This document shows positions 16,983-24,940 of a stretch of DNA of 38,171 nucleotides, piece by piece; position 1 is the first letter of the stretch, and every line of letters starts with the position of its first letter. The DNA comes from Pseudomonadota bacterium (GTDB lineage: Bacteria; Pseudomonadota; Gammaproteobacteria; Steroidobacterales; Steroidobacteraceae). The notes under the pieces are model-generated. The model was not told the origin of the DNA. It made no database searches and saw only the letters and a list, made by a program, of their open reading frames with translations. Location: assembly GCA_021780475.1 (NCBI GenBank), contig JAJXYR010000106.1, positions 1 through 38,171 of the forward strand. The letters are read 5' to 3'. The translations under genes were made by a program, and so were the position numbers.

Positions 16983-18029
16983 ATGCGAATCATGATAGTC
17001 AGCGACGCCTGGCTTCCTCAGACCAACGGAGTCGTCAGCACGCTCGCGAACACGGCGGCGTGGCTCGAACGCTTCGGCCACGAGGTGAGCATGGTCACCC
17101 CGCGCGAATTCTCCAGCATTCCCTGCCCGACCTATTCGGAGATACGCCTGTCGCTGCTGCCGTACCGTGGCGTCGCCCGCCGCGTGGAATCCTTCGCGCC
17201 GCAGGCTCTGCACATCGCCACCGAGGGACCGCTCGGCCTCGCCGCCCGCCGCTATTGCGTCGGACATGGAGCGCGCTTCACGACCTCTTATCACACCCAG
17301 TTTCCGCAATATTTGCGGGCACGGTTTCCGGTGCCGCTCGGCCTGACCTACGGACTGCTGCGGCGTTTTCACGGAGCGGCGACGCGCTGCATGGTCAGCA
17401 CCCCGTCCGTTCGGCGCGATCTGGAGGCGCGCGGGTTCGTCAACATCGCGACCTGGCGCCGCGGCGTGGACACGGAACTGTTCAAACCGCGGGAAAAATC
17501 GTTCCTGAACCTGCCCCGCCCGATCGCCGCCTACGTCGGCCGCGTCGCGGTCGAGAAGAACATCGGCGCATTTCTGGAGATGAGCTGGCCCGGCAGCAAG
17601 ATCGTGATCGGCGACGGTCCGGCGCGCACCGGGCTGCAATCGCAGTTCCGGGACGCGCATTTCCTCGGGTTCCGATTCGGTGAGGACCTGGCGATGCACC
17701 TCGCCGCCGCCGACGTCATGGTCTTTCCGAGCCGTACCGACACGTTCGGACTGGTGAACCTGGAAGCGATGGCCTGCGGAGTCCCGGTTGCCGCCTATCC
17801 GGTCACGGGGCCCGTCGATGTCATCGACGACGGCGTCACGGGCGCGCTCGACGAGGATCTCGCGCGCGCCGCGGCGCGCGCGCTCACCCTGGATCCGAAG
17901 GGCTGCCGCGACCGCGCGCTGCGCGCCGGATGGGATGTGTGCAGCCGCGAGTTCGAGCGCAATCTGACGTCATGCACGGCCGCCACCGCGGCGGCGGCCG
18001 CGCCGGCCCCGTACGTCAGCCAAAATTGA
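16983..18029 (+). CDS. GT4-family glycosyltransferase
   Basis: A retaining GT-B glycosyltransferase of 348 residues from the ATG at 16983 (MRIMIVSDAWLPQTNGVV); the frame extends 20 codons upstream, but the conserved N terminus begins here. The acceptor-side domain carries EVSMVTPREFSSIPCPTY and YHTQFPQYLRAR. The nucleotide-sugar side has AYVGRVAVEKNI and the EX7E-type region FPSRTDTFGLVNLEAMACG, in which the first Glu is Asp, a common substitution. The N-terminal PQTNGVVST pattern is shared with glycosyltransferases of the MgtA/SqdX type that mannosylate or otherwise glycosylate lipids. A lipid acceptor would fit the neighbouring genes but is not proven. The 3' end overlaps the third PilT-family gene tail to tail by 14 bp. 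The C terminus is Ala-rich and poorly conserved. Confidence 0.88.
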   Translation: MRIMIVSDAWLPQTNGVVSTLANTAAWLERFGHEVSMVTPREFSSIPCPTYSEIRLSLLPYRGVARRVESFAPQALHIATEGPLGLAARRYCVGHGARFTTSYHTQFPQYLRARFPVPLGLTYGLLRRFHGAATRCMVSTPSVRRDLEARGFVNIATWRRGVDTELFKPREKSFLNLPRPIAAYVGRVAVEKNIGAFLEMSWPGSKIVIGDGPARTGLQSQFRDAHFLGFRFGEDLAMHLAAADVMVFPSRTDTFGLVNLEAMACGVPVAAYPVTGPVDVIDDGVTGALDEDLARAAARALTLDPKGCRDRALRAGWDVCSREFERNLTSCTAATAAAAAPAPYVSQN

Positions 18030-19098
18030 TCTTGGCTTCGAGATTGCTGCGGGAGTCGGCGCTGGACAGCGCCTCCTCCAGTTCGATGCGTCCCTCGCGC
18101 ACGAGGTTGTAGAGCGAGCTGTCGAAACTCAGCATCCCGCGCTCCGTGCCGGTTCTGATCGCCTCCTTCAAGCCGATCACGTCGCCCTTCTTGATCAGGT
18201 CGCTGATGTGGGGGGTGTTGACCATGACCTCGGAGGCGGCGACACGCACGCCGCTTTTCGCGGGGACCAGGCGCTGTGAAAGGACGGCCCGCAGGTACTG
18301 GGACAGGTCCAGGAATATCTGGCTGTGCTGGTCGCGCGGGAACATGTTGATGATGCGGTCGAGCGCCTCCGCGCAATTGTTCGCGTGCAGCGTCGCGATG
18401 CAAAGATGGCCGGTCCCGGCCAGCGTGATGGCGGATTCCATCGTTTCACGGTCGCGGATCTCGCCGATCAGCACGACATCCGGCGCCGCGCGCACGGCGC
18501 TGCGCAGCGCGCGCGCGAAGGACTTCGTGTCGAGCCCGACCTCGCGCTGATTGATTATCGATTTCTTGTTCGAGTGCAGGAATTCGATCGGATCCTCGAT
18601 CGTCAATATATGGTCGGACGAGGTCTCGTTGCGGTAGTTGATCATCGCCGCGAGCGTCGTCGACTTTCCGGCGCCGGCGCCTCCCACCATCAGGATCAGG
18701 CCGCGCTTGAGCATCACGAGGTCCTTCAGGACCTCGGGCATGCCGAGATCCTCGAGCCGCGGCATCTCCGCGGTGATGTAGCGCAGCACCATCGCCGGAT
18801 AGCCGCGCTGATAGAAGACGTTGACGCGAAATCGGCCTAGGCCGGGCTCGGATATCGCGAAATCGATCTCCAGCTCCTCGTTGAAATGATCGATCTGTTC
18901 CTGCGTCATCAGGCCGAGCGCCGCCTGGCGCACCGTTTCGGGACTGAGAACCTGCTTGTTGACGGGGAATATCTTGCCTTCGATCTTGATCTTGACCGGC
19001 GCGTTGCAGGTGAAGAACAGGTCCGAGGCCTTTTTCTCCACCATCAGCTTGAACAGCGGCTTGGTGTTCATCGACTGCGCGGGAGCGGCGGCGGACAT
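18016..19098 (-). CDS. Third PilT/PilU-family ATPase (PilU-like paralogue)
   Basis: A 360-residue hexameric-type secretion ATPase, third in a tandem of PilT homologues. Walker A is unusual, GGAGAGKST (residues 139-147), keeping the Lys-Ser-Thr but replacing the usual central Thr and Ser by Ala. The Asp box region is TIEDPIEFLH, Walker B is PDVVLIGEIRDRE and the His box is GTGHLCIATLHANN. The C-terminal motif of PilT (AIRNLIRE) is replaced by HISDLIKKGD, as in PilU. The canonical pilT and pilU lie immediately upstream (3 bp gap to pilU), so this is an additional copy. A role as an accessory retraction motor is inferred. The start at 19098 is uncertain; an internal ATG at 19071 is also possible. 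Confidence 0.88.
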   Translation of the reverse strand: MSAAAPAQSMNTKPLFKLMVEKKASDLFFTCNAPVKIKIEGKIFPVNKQVLSPETVRQAALGLMTQEQIDHFNEELEIDFAISEPGLGRFRVNVFYQRGYPAMVLRYITAEMPRLEDLGMPEVLKDLVMLKRGLILMVGGAGAGKSTTLAAMINYRNETSSDHILTIEDPIEFLHSNKKSIINQREVGLDTKSFARALRSAVRAAPDVVLIGEIRDRETMESAITLAGTGHLCIATLHANNCAEALDRIINMFPRDQHSQIFLDLSQYLRAVLSQRLVPAKSGVRVAASEVMVNTPHISDLIKKGDVIGLKEAIRTGTERGMLSFDSSLYNLVREGRIELEEALSSADSRSNLEAKINFG

Positions 19099-19101
19099 GC
19101 G

Positions 19102-20259
19102 TTAAAACACCTGGCCTTCTTCTTCCTCGAGAATCTTGAGCGACTGGCCCGGATCCTCCGGGTTCTTGAGTTCGCGCTTGCTCTCGAGCTTGACGCGCAG
19201 GCGCAGTTCATTCTTGGAGTCGGCGTTGCGCAAGGCATCCTCGTAGGAGACGAGTCCGGCCTCGTAAAGCTCGAAAAGCGCCTGGTCGAATGTCTTCATG
19301 CCGAGCCGGTTGGAGCGCGCCATGACGTCCTTGATCTTGGACACATCGCCCTTGAAGATCAGATCGGAGATCAACGGCGACTGCAACATGATTTCCATCG
19401 CGGCGATCCGGCCGGACCCGGATTCCCGCGGCAGCAGGCGCTGCGAAATCAACGCCCGGATGTTCAAGCTTAGGTCCATCAGCAGCTGCTCGCGCCTCTC
19501 CTCGGGAAAGAAGTTGATGATCCGGTCCAGCGCTTGATTGGAGCTGTTGGCGTGCAGCGTCGCGAGCACGAGATGCCCCGTCTCCGCGAACTGGATGCAA
19601 TATTCCATCGTCTCGCGATCGCGGATCTCGCCGATCAGGATCACGTCCGGCGCCTGCCGCAGCGTGTTCTTGAGCGCGAGGTGCCAGCTTTCGCAGTCGA
19701 CGCCGACCTCGCGATGGGTGATCACGCAGCCCTTGTGCGCGTGCACGTACTCGACCGGATCCTCGATGGTGACGATGTGGCCGCGGGTCTTCTCGTTGCG
19801 GTAACCGACCATCGAGGCGAGCGATGTCGACTTGCCCGAACCGGTTCCGCCGACGAGGATCACCAAGCCGCGCTTGGAGAGCACCACGTCCTTCAGCACC
19901 GACGGCAGTTCGAGTTCCTCGAGCGACGGTATCTTCGCGTTGATGGTGCGGATGACCGCGCCGGTGAAGCCCTGCTGGATGAAGGCGCTGACGCGGAACC
20001 GGCCGATTCCGGGCGGCGCGATCGCGAAATTGCATTCCTTGGTGGAGTCGAAATCCCGGGTCTGCCGGTCGTTCATGATCGCGCGGACCATCCCGGCGCT
20101 CTGCTCCGGGGTCAACGTACGTTCGGACTGCGGCCGGATTTCCCCGTCGATCTTGATCGCCGGCGGAAATCCGGCCGTGATGAACAGGTCGGATCCTTTT
20201 TTCTCCACCATGCGCCGCAGCAGATCCTGCATCAACCGAATCGCTTGTTCGCGTTCCAT
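19102..20259 (-). CDS. pilU: PilT-dependent accessory retraction ATPase PilU
   Basis: A 385-residue member of the PilT family, close in length to Pseudomonas PilU (382). Walker A is GGTGSGKST (residues 137-145), the Asp box TIEDPVEYVH, Walker B PDVILIGEIRDRE and the His box ETGHLVLATLHANS. The C-terminal segment LISDLIFKGD replaces the AIRNLIRE of PilT, and the extended tail (NELRLRVKLESKRE) is the PilU hallmark. The tail continues with an acidic stretch, KILEEEEGQVF. The gene begins 1 bp after pilT, so the two are co-transcribed. PilU assists PilT in retracting pili against load and generally cannot work without it. Confidence 0.94.
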   Translation of the reverse strand: MEREQAIRLMQDLLRRMVEKKGSDLFITAGFPPAIKIDGEIRPQSERTLTPEQSAGMVRAIMNDRQTRDFDSTKECNFAIAPPGIGRFRVSAFIQQGFTGAVIRTINAKIPSLEELELPSVLKDVVLSKRGLVILVGGTGSGKSTSLASMVGYRNEKTRGHIVTIEDPVEYVHAHKGCVITHREVGVDCESWHLALKNTLRQAPDVILIGEIRDRETMEYCIQFAETGHLVLATLHANSSNQALDRIINFFPEERREQLLMDLSLNIRALISQRLLPRESGSGRIAAMEIMLQSPLISDLIFKGDVSKIKDVMARSNRLGMKTFDQALFELYEAGLVSYEDALRNADSKNELRLRVKLESKRELKNPEDPGQSLKILEEEEGQVF

Positions 20260-20260
20260 A

Positions 20261-21301
20261 TCAGATGCTGTCCTTGTTCTGCGCCTTGAAGCGTGCTTCC
20301 TCGCGGCTCACGACACCCTTTTGCACGAGGTCCTGCAGGCACTGGTCCAGGGTCTGCATGCCCTGGCCCTGACCGGTCTGGATGGCCGAGTACATTTGCG
20401 CAATTTTTCCCTCGCGAATCAAGTTGCGGATCGCCGGGGTGCCGATCATGATTTCATGCGCTGCGATACGGCCGCCGCCGACGCGCTTCATCAAGGTCTG
20501 GGAAATAACGGCGCGCAGGCTCTCGGACAGCATCGCGCGCACCATTTCCTTTTCGGCCGCCGGGAAAACGTCGACGATGCGATCGATCGTCTTGGCGGCG
20601 GAACTCGTGTGCAGGGTGCCGAACACCAGATGCCCGGTCTCTGCGGCGGTCAGTGCCAGCCGGATCGTCTCCAGATCGCGCATCTCGCCGACCAGCACGA
20701 CGTCCGGATCCTCGCGCAGCGCCGAGCGCAGCGCCTCGCTGAATCCCAGGGTGTCCCTGTGCACCTCGCGTTGATTCACCAGGCAGCGCTTGCTTTCATG
20801 GACGAACTCGATCGGATCCTCGATGGTTATAATGTGATCGGGGCGGTTGTCGTTGCAGTGGTTCACCATGGCCGCAAGGGTGGTGGATTTCCCGGATCCG
20901 GTCGGCCCCGTCACCAGCACGAGTCCGCGAGGAAGCATGCACAAGTCTTTGAAACTTTTGGGGGCGTTCAATTCGTCCAAGGACAGGATCGTCGACGGGA
21001 TGGTGCGAAAGACCGCCCCCGCGCCGCGATTCTGGTTGAACGCATTGACCCGGAATCGCGCGAGCTTGGGGATCTCGAAGGAAAAGTCCGTCTCGAAGAA
21101 TTCCTCGAATGCCTTCCGTTGCTTGTCGTTCATGATGTCGTACACCATGCTGTGCACTTCCTTGTGCGCGAGCGCCGGCATATTGATGCGTTTGACGTCG
21201 CCGTCGACGCGTATCATCGGCGGCACCCCCGCGGAGAGGTGCAAGTCCGACGCGTTGTTCTTCACCGCGAACGCGAGAAGCTGCGCGATATCGACCGCCA
21301 T
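20261..21301 (-). CDS. pilT: Type IV pilus retraction ATPase PilT
   Basis: The cytoplasmic hexameric motor that depolymerises the pilus during twitching. The 346-residue protein starts with the typical MAVDIAQLLAFAVKNNASDL and carries a canonical Walker A, GPTGSGKST (residues 132-140). It also has the Asp box TIEDPIEFVH, Walker B PDVVLVGEMRDLE and the His box ETGHLVFGTLHTSS. The C-terminal AIRNLIREGK, needed for retraction in PilT but absent from PilU, is intact. It heads a three-gene operon of paralogues. The promoter region is the 64 bp shared with the divergent yggS gene, the same arrangement as in Pseudomonas. Confidence 0.97.
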   Translation of the reverse strand: MAVDIAQLLAFAVKNNASDLHLSAGVPPMIRVDGDVKRINMPALAHKEVHSMVYDIMNDKQRKAFEEFFETDFSFEIPKLARFRVNAFNQNRGAGAVFRTIPSTILSLDELNAPKSFKDLCMLPRGLVLVTGPTGSGKSTTLAAMVNHCNDNRPDHIITIEDPIEFVHESKRCLVNQREVHRDTLGFSEALRSALREDPDVVLVGEMRDLETIRLALTAAETGHLVFGTLHTSSAAKTIDRIVDVFPAAEKEMVRAMLSESLRAVISQTLMKRVGGGRIAAHEIMIGTPAIRNLIREGKIAQMYSAIQTGQGQGMQTLDQCLQDLVQKGVVSREEARFKAQNKDSI

Positions 21302-21346
21302 CGACGGCTCCTAATCCGGCCCATTTCGGCCGCAAGCAGTATATAA

Positions 21347-21362
21347 GAGGGTGTCCTCACCC
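21347..21362 (+). promoter_or_regulatory. Two alternative small hairpins in the yggS leader
   Basis: GAGG-gtgt-CCTC (21347-21358) and GGGTG-tcct-CACCC (21349-21362) are overlapping, mutually exclusive hairpins. Both would cover the GAGG that is the only Shine-Dalgarno-like sequence before the ATG at 21366. A TATATA -10 candidate lies at 21340-21345. The stems are short, so significance is uncertain. Confidence 0.3.
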
Positions 21363-21365
21363 AAT

Positions 21366-22061
21366 ATGTTAATTGGTCCGCAAAATTTCGCGGTCAGGCT
21401 GCGCGATATCCGCGATCGGATCGCGCGCGCCGCCGAAAGCGCCGGGCGCGATCCCGCGTCGATCACCTTGGTCGCCGTCGGCAAGACGCATCCTGCCGCA
21501 CTTTTGCGCACCGCGGCGACCGCCGGCGTCACGGATTTCGGAGAAAACTACCTGCAGGAGGCGGCCGGCAAGCTCGATTTGCTCGCCGACCTGCCGCTGC
21601 GCTGGCATTACATCGGCCGGCTTCAGGCCAACAAGACGCGCGCGATCGCCACTCGCTTCGACTGGGTGCACGGCGTCGATCGGGCCGATATCGCGCGGCG
21701 CCTGTCGGAGCAGCGCTCCCCGCATGCGCCGCCGCTGAATGTCTGCATCCAGGTCGCGCTGGCGGCCGAGACGAACAAGGGAGGGATCCCCCCGGCAGGG
21801 GTCGCGGACCTGGCGGCGTCGACCGCCCAGCTGCCCCGCTTGCGGTTGCGGGGGCTGATGTGTCTGCCGCCGCCGCAGGCGGACCCGGCGCGACAGCGCC
21901 CGGTTTTTGCCGCCATGAGGGCGCTGCTGCAGGAATTGAACGCGCGCGGGCTAGCCCTCGACACCCTGTCGATGGGGATGAGCGAGGATTTCGAGGCGGC
22001 GATCGCCGAGGGCGCAACCATGGTGCGCATCGGTTCGGCCTTGTTCGGTCCGCGGCAATGA
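21366..22061 (+). CDS. yggS: PLP homeostasis protein YggS/PROSC family
   Basis: A 231-residue PLP-binding protein of the alanine-racemase-like fold-type III family, which maintains vitamin B6 and amino-acid balance and has no known catalytic activity. PLP Lys40 is in LVAVGKTHPA; family marks are DFGENYLQEA, WHYIGRLQANK, MCLPPPQADP and LSMGMSEDFEAAI followed by GATMVRIGSALFG. The ATG at 21366 gives a typical N terminus. A GTG at 21351 would add five residues and might be used in a leaderless transcript, given the TATATA at 21340-21345. yggS-proC-yggT is a widespread proteobacterial operon next to pilT. Confidence 0.93.
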   Translation: MLIGPQNFAVRLRDIRDRIARAAESAGRDPASITLVAVGKTHPAALLRTAATAGVTDFGENYLQEAAGKLDLLADLPLRWHYIGRLQANKTRAIATRFDWVHGVDRADIARRLSEQRSPHAPPLNVCIQVALAAETNKGGIPPAGVADLAASTAQLPRLRLRGLMCLPPPQADPARQRPVFAAMRALLQELNARGLALDTLSMGMSEDFEAAIAEGATMVRIGSALFGPRQ

Positions 22062-22086
22062 ATCACTGAATGCAGGGGAAACCAGC

Positions 22087-22917
22087 ATGAACGACTTCGG
22101 CAACCTAACCTTCATCGGCGGCGGCAACATGGCCGCGGCATTGATCGGTGGCCTGATCAAGCGCGGCGTCCCCGCGGGGCGAATCACGGTTTCGGATCCA
22201 TCCCCCGACAGGCGGCGCCAGCTGGCGCTCGAGTTCGGCGTGGCGGTGGCATCGGACAACGCACAGGCGGCGGCAGCGGCCGAGGTCATCGTATTGGCTG
22301 TGAAACCACAACAAATGCACGCCGTGGCGACCGGGCTCGCGCCGCGAAGCGGCCCGTCCCCGGCATTGATCGTGTCGGTGGCCGCCGGCATCCCGCATGG
22401 CGCGCTCGCGCGCTGGTTCGGCCCGCGGGTGCCGATCGTGCGGGCGATGCCGAATCGACCCGCGCTGAACGGCTTCGGCGCCACCGGCATGTACGCGCCG
22501 CCCGGCGTCGGCGCGGCGTACCGGGCGCTCGCCGAATCGATCATGAGCACGGTCGGCGCCACCGTGTGGGTGGAGCATGAATCGCAGATGGATGCCGTAA
22601 CCGCGTTGTCCGGCAGTGGACCGGCCTATTTCTTCCTTTTCATGGAGGCATTGGAGTCCGCCGCCCAGGCGCGCGGCCTGCCGGCGGAGATCGCGCACCG
22701 GCTGACGTTGGAGACCGCGTTCGGCGCGGCCCAAATGGCGCGCCAGTCCGCCGAGTCGCTCGCGGCGCTGCGCGAGCAGGTAACCTCGAAGGGAGGGACG
22801 ACGGCCGCAGCGCTCGCGGTTCTGGACGCGGGGGGACTTCATGCTATCGTCGCACACGCGGTATCGGCGGCCGACCGTCGCTCGGCGGAACTCGCCGTGG
22901 AGTTCGGATCCGCGTAG
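22087..22917 (+). CDS. proC: Pyrroline-5-carboxylate reductase
   Basis: Last step of proline synthesis: NAD(P)H-dependent reduction of 1-pyrroline-5-carboxylate. The 276-residue protein has the N-terminal nucleotide-binding motif FIGGGNMAAALIGGL, the segment VILAVKPQ-like (VIVLAVKPQQM), and the C-terminal dimer domain signature DAVTALSGSGPAYFF and SKGGTTAAALAVLD. One departure is MPNRPALNGFGATGMYA, where most family members have MPNTPALVGEGATGLYA; the Thr near the active site is Arg. The ATG is 25 bp after yggS and preceded by AGGGGAAACC. The enzyme is otherwise complete. Confidence 0.95.
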   Translation: MNDFGNLTFIGGGNMAAALIGGLIKRGVPAGRITVSDPSPDRRRQLALEFGVAVASDNAQAAAAAEVIVLAVKPQQMHAVATGLAPRSGPSPALIVSVAAGIPHGALARWFGPRVPIVRAMPNRPALNGFGATGMYAPPGVGAAYRALAESIMSTVGATVWVEHESQMDAVTALSGSGPAYFFLFMEALESAAQARGLPAEIAHRLTLETAFGAAQMARQSAESLAALREQVTSKGGTTAAALAVLDAGGLHAIVAHAVSAADRRSAELAVEFGSA

Positions 22918-22939
22918 CGCGCCCACCTCGTGAGCTGAC

Positions 22940-23473
22940 ATGAACGCCATCATCTATCTGGTCGACACCCTGCTTTGGCTGCTGACGCTCGCATTCGTGC
23001 TGCGCCTGCTGCTGCAACTGGTCCGCGCGAACTTTCGCGATCCGCTGGCGGATGCGCTGTTGCGCGTCACCAACTGGCTGATCCTGCCGATGCGCCGCGT
23101 GCTGCCGCCGATCCGCCAGGTCGACACGGCGACCGTGGTGGCGGTGTTCTTGGTGGCGGCGGCGCGAACCCTCGCTCTGTTCGCGCTGCGCGGCCTCGCG
23201 CCGGTGGATGCGGCGTCCATGGTGGGCGCCACCGCCGTGAGCCTCGCCGACATGATTTTGCGGATATACCTGTTCGCACTGCTGCTCTACTGGCTGACCG
23301 GATTCGTCGCGCCCGGCGGCTACGGACCTGGAATCGGACTCGTCGGACAGCTTTGCGAGCCCCTGCTGCGGCGGATCCGGCGCTGGATACCGCCCATCGG
23401 CCAGGTCGACTTTTCCATCCTCTGGGCCTCGATCGCCATCGGCGCGCTGTTGATTCTACTCGCGCAACCATGA
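22940..23473 (+). CDS. yggT: YggT family integral membrane protein
   Basis: A 177-residue inner-membrane protein with two YggT repeats, each with paired hydrophobic helices. The first is around residues 3-25 with the family pattern NFRDPLADALLRVTNWLI. The second is around 96-125 followed by LLRRIRRWIPPIGQVDFS. Repeats end in LPPIRQVDTATVV and IPPIGQVDFSILW, showing the internal duplication. Function is not established; relatives are linked to osmotic tolerance or to cell division in other phyla. It follows proC by 22 bp and is last in the operon, with a terminator downstream. Confidence 0.92.
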   Translation: MNAIIYLVDTLLWLLTLAFVLRLLLQLVRANFRDPLADALLRVTNWLILPMRRVLPPIRQVDTATVVAVFLVAAARTLALFALRGLAPVDAASMVGATAVSLADMILRIYLFALLLYWLTGFVAPGGYGPGIGLVGQLCEPLLRRIRRWIPPIGQVDFSILWASIAIGALLILLAQP

Positions 23474-23541
23474 CGCACAGGTCCTCCTCGCGCCGTCAGC
23501 CCGGGCTCGCGCAATCGGCGAAGTACCGGAAAATCCAGCCT

Positions 23542-23572
23542 CCCGCACGCGCCATCGTCGCGGGTTTTTTTT
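23542..23572 (+). terminator. Rho-independent terminator after yggT
   Basis: CCCGC-ACG pairs with CGT-c-GCGGG (one bulged base) around a six-base loop, and the stem is followed directly by eight T residues. This fits an intrinsic terminator for the yggS-proC-yggT transcript about 70 bp after the yggT stop. Confidence 0.75.
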
Positions 23573-23576
23573 GCGT

Positions 23577-23606
23577 TTGCGCTAAACATCGGCTTTTTTC
23601 TATGTT
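23577..23606 (+). promoter_or_regulatory. Putative sigma70 promoter of the HU-like gene
   Basis: TTGCGC (23577-23582) and TATGTT (23601-23606) are separated by 18 bp, about 70 bp upstream of the HU-like ATG and immediately after the terminator. The surrounding sequence is AT-rich relative to the window. Confidence 0.45.
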
Positions 23607-23675
23607 ATTTTCGGCGCCGAGTTGAACTTGCGGGCAATCGCAACCCGCGTTTGGAAACATCAGTAGGAGATTACT

Positions 23676-23987
23676 ATGGCGAAAAAGAATGCCGCACCGA
23701 CCAAGTCAGAGATTCTCGCGAGCATCTCGAAGGATACGGAGCTCACGAAGAAGCAGGTCGGAGCCGTGTTTGATTCACTGGCCGCGTCGATCAAGAAGAG
23801 CCTGCGCAGCCACGGACTTTTCACGATGCCGGGGCTGTTGAAGATGAAGGTCGTCAAGAAGCCGGCGACGAAGGCGCGCGAGGGCATCAATCCGTTCAAC
23901 GGCGAAAAGATGATGTTCAAGGCGAAGCCCGCGAGCAAGAAAGTGCGCATCGCGGCGCTCAAGAATCTCAAGGAATTCGTGAACTAG
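23676..23987 (+). CDS. HU/IHF-family DNA-binding protein
   Basis: A 103-residue nucleoid protein of the HU fold, slightly longer than HU itself (about 90). The N-terminal helices are KSEILASISKDTELTKKQVG and VFDSLAASIKKSL. The DNA-binding arm region follows as GLFTMPGLLKMKVVKKPATK and EGINPFNGEKMMFKAKPASK, and the protein ends KVRIAALKNLKEFVN. The arm's usual RxGRNPxTGE appears as REGINPFNGE, keeping the Asn-Pro that intercalates DNA. The arm is unusually Lys-rich. AGGAGA lies about six bases upstream of the ATG. It is monocistronic between a terminator and a convergent gene. It is not obviously HupB, IhfA or IhfB. Confidence 0.88.
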   Translation: MAKKNAAPTKSEILASISKDTELTKKQVGAVFDSLAASIKKSLRSHGLFTMPGLLKMKVVKKPATKAREGINPFNGEKMMFKAKPASKKVRIAALKNLKEFVN

Positions 23988-24027
23988 GACGCTCCTGGGT
24001 TTTTGGTCCGGAGCGGCTGAACTGCCG

Positions 24028-24672
24028 TCAGGCGCTCCGGATTTCGCCGACCACCGCATCCCGCAGGTCGGTGAGGCGGCCGTGGAAGAAGTGCCCGACG
24101 CCCGTCATCATCAACAGCTTCGGGGCGGGCGACGACGCCTGCGCCCAGCCGCTCACCGCGAGGGGATCGACGACTTCGTCGGCGTCGCCCTGTATGACCA
24201 CCCAGGGCGCGCCGGGCGCCGACAAGGCGGAGAAGTCGAACCGGCCGACCGGCGGGGCGACCAGGATGAGCCGCCGCACCGCGCGTCGCTGCGCGAGGCG
24301 CAGCGCCACGTAGGCTCCGAAGGAAAATCCGGCGACAACGAGCTGCCTCCGCGGCCAATGCGTCGCGCCCCAATCCGCCACGGCGAGCGCGTCGTCGGTT
24401 TCTCCCCCGCCCCCGTCGAACGAGCCCGCGCTGCGCTCGACGCCGCGGAAATTGAACCGCAGTGTCGGAATCGCACAGGCGTGCAGCGCCCGAGCCAGGG
24501 TCGTGACCACCTTGTTTTCCATCGTGCCGCCGAACAGCGGATGTGGATGGCAGACGACCGCGTAGGCATCGCCGGCGACGCCGGGATCTTCCAGCACGGC
24601 CTCGATCGATCCGGCCGGGCCCCTCAGCGCGATGCGTTCAGGCGTGACCTGCGGCGGTGTCGATCGGATCAT
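24028..24672 (-). CDS. Alpha/beta hydrolase
   Basis: A 214-residue cytoplasmic hydrolase. An early AVVCHPHPLFGGTMENKVV is typical of the small CocE/NonD-like or YcjY-related hydrolases in proteobacteria. The nucleophile elbow is GFSFGAY (Ser117), the acid is probably Asp165 in QGDADEVVDP and the His is His194 in GVGHFFHG, so the triad is complete. LRFNFRGVERSAGSFDGGGGE supplies the oxyanion side. No signal peptide is seen. The substrate is unknown. It converges with the HU-like gene across 40 bp. Confidence 0.88.
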   Translation of the reverse strand: MIRSTPPQVTPERIALRGPAGSIEAVLEDPGVAGDAYAVVCHPHPLFGGTMENKVVTTLARALHACAIPTLRFNFRGVERSAGSFDGGGGETDDALAVADWGATHWPRRQLVVAGFSFGAYVALRLAQRRAVRRLILVAPPVGRFDFSALSAPGAPWVVIQGDADEVVDPLAVSGWAQASSPAPKLLMMTGVGHFFHGRLTDLRDAVVGEIRSA

Positions 24673-24904
24673 CGGTGGCCCGGAGTGATTTCAGTCCCGG
24701 AGCGCAGTGTAGCGCGCGGCGCGACTGGCGGTGCGCCCAGGGAATCGCTCCGACCGACAGGTGCGCGAGCGCTGCGAGCGCGTCGTCCACCTCATCGAGT
24801 AATTGCAGCACCCATTCCATGACGGCGGAAGTCTAGACCGGAAGGCGTCCGCGGCGGCGTGCGCTGGGTCACAGCGACGCCGCGGCGTTCGGCGCGGCCC
24901 GCGC

Positions 24905-24933
24905 TTGCCATACCGGCCGCCGCTGCGTAGGCT
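24905..24933 (+). promoter_or_regulatory. Promoter of the parA-like gene, apparently leaderless
   Basis: TTGCCA (24905-24910) and TAGGCT (24928-24933) are exactly 17 bp apart. The ATG at 24941 starts eight bases after the -10 element, where transcription itself should begin, so the mRNA would carry no ribosome-binding site. Confidence 0.6.
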
Positions 24934-24940
24934 CGGGCGC

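Noticed and set aside
23990-24015. Inverted repeat CGCTCC / GGAGCG after the HU-like gene
   Set aside because: The T run lies in the loop rather than after the stem, so it is not a standard terminator.
24638-24820. A 60-codon minus-strand frame starting MEWVLQLLDEVDD
   Set aside because: The first 25 residues look plausible for a small protein, but the remainder is low in pattern, no clear ribosome-binding site precedes it and it overlaps the hydrolase start. Left as undecided.
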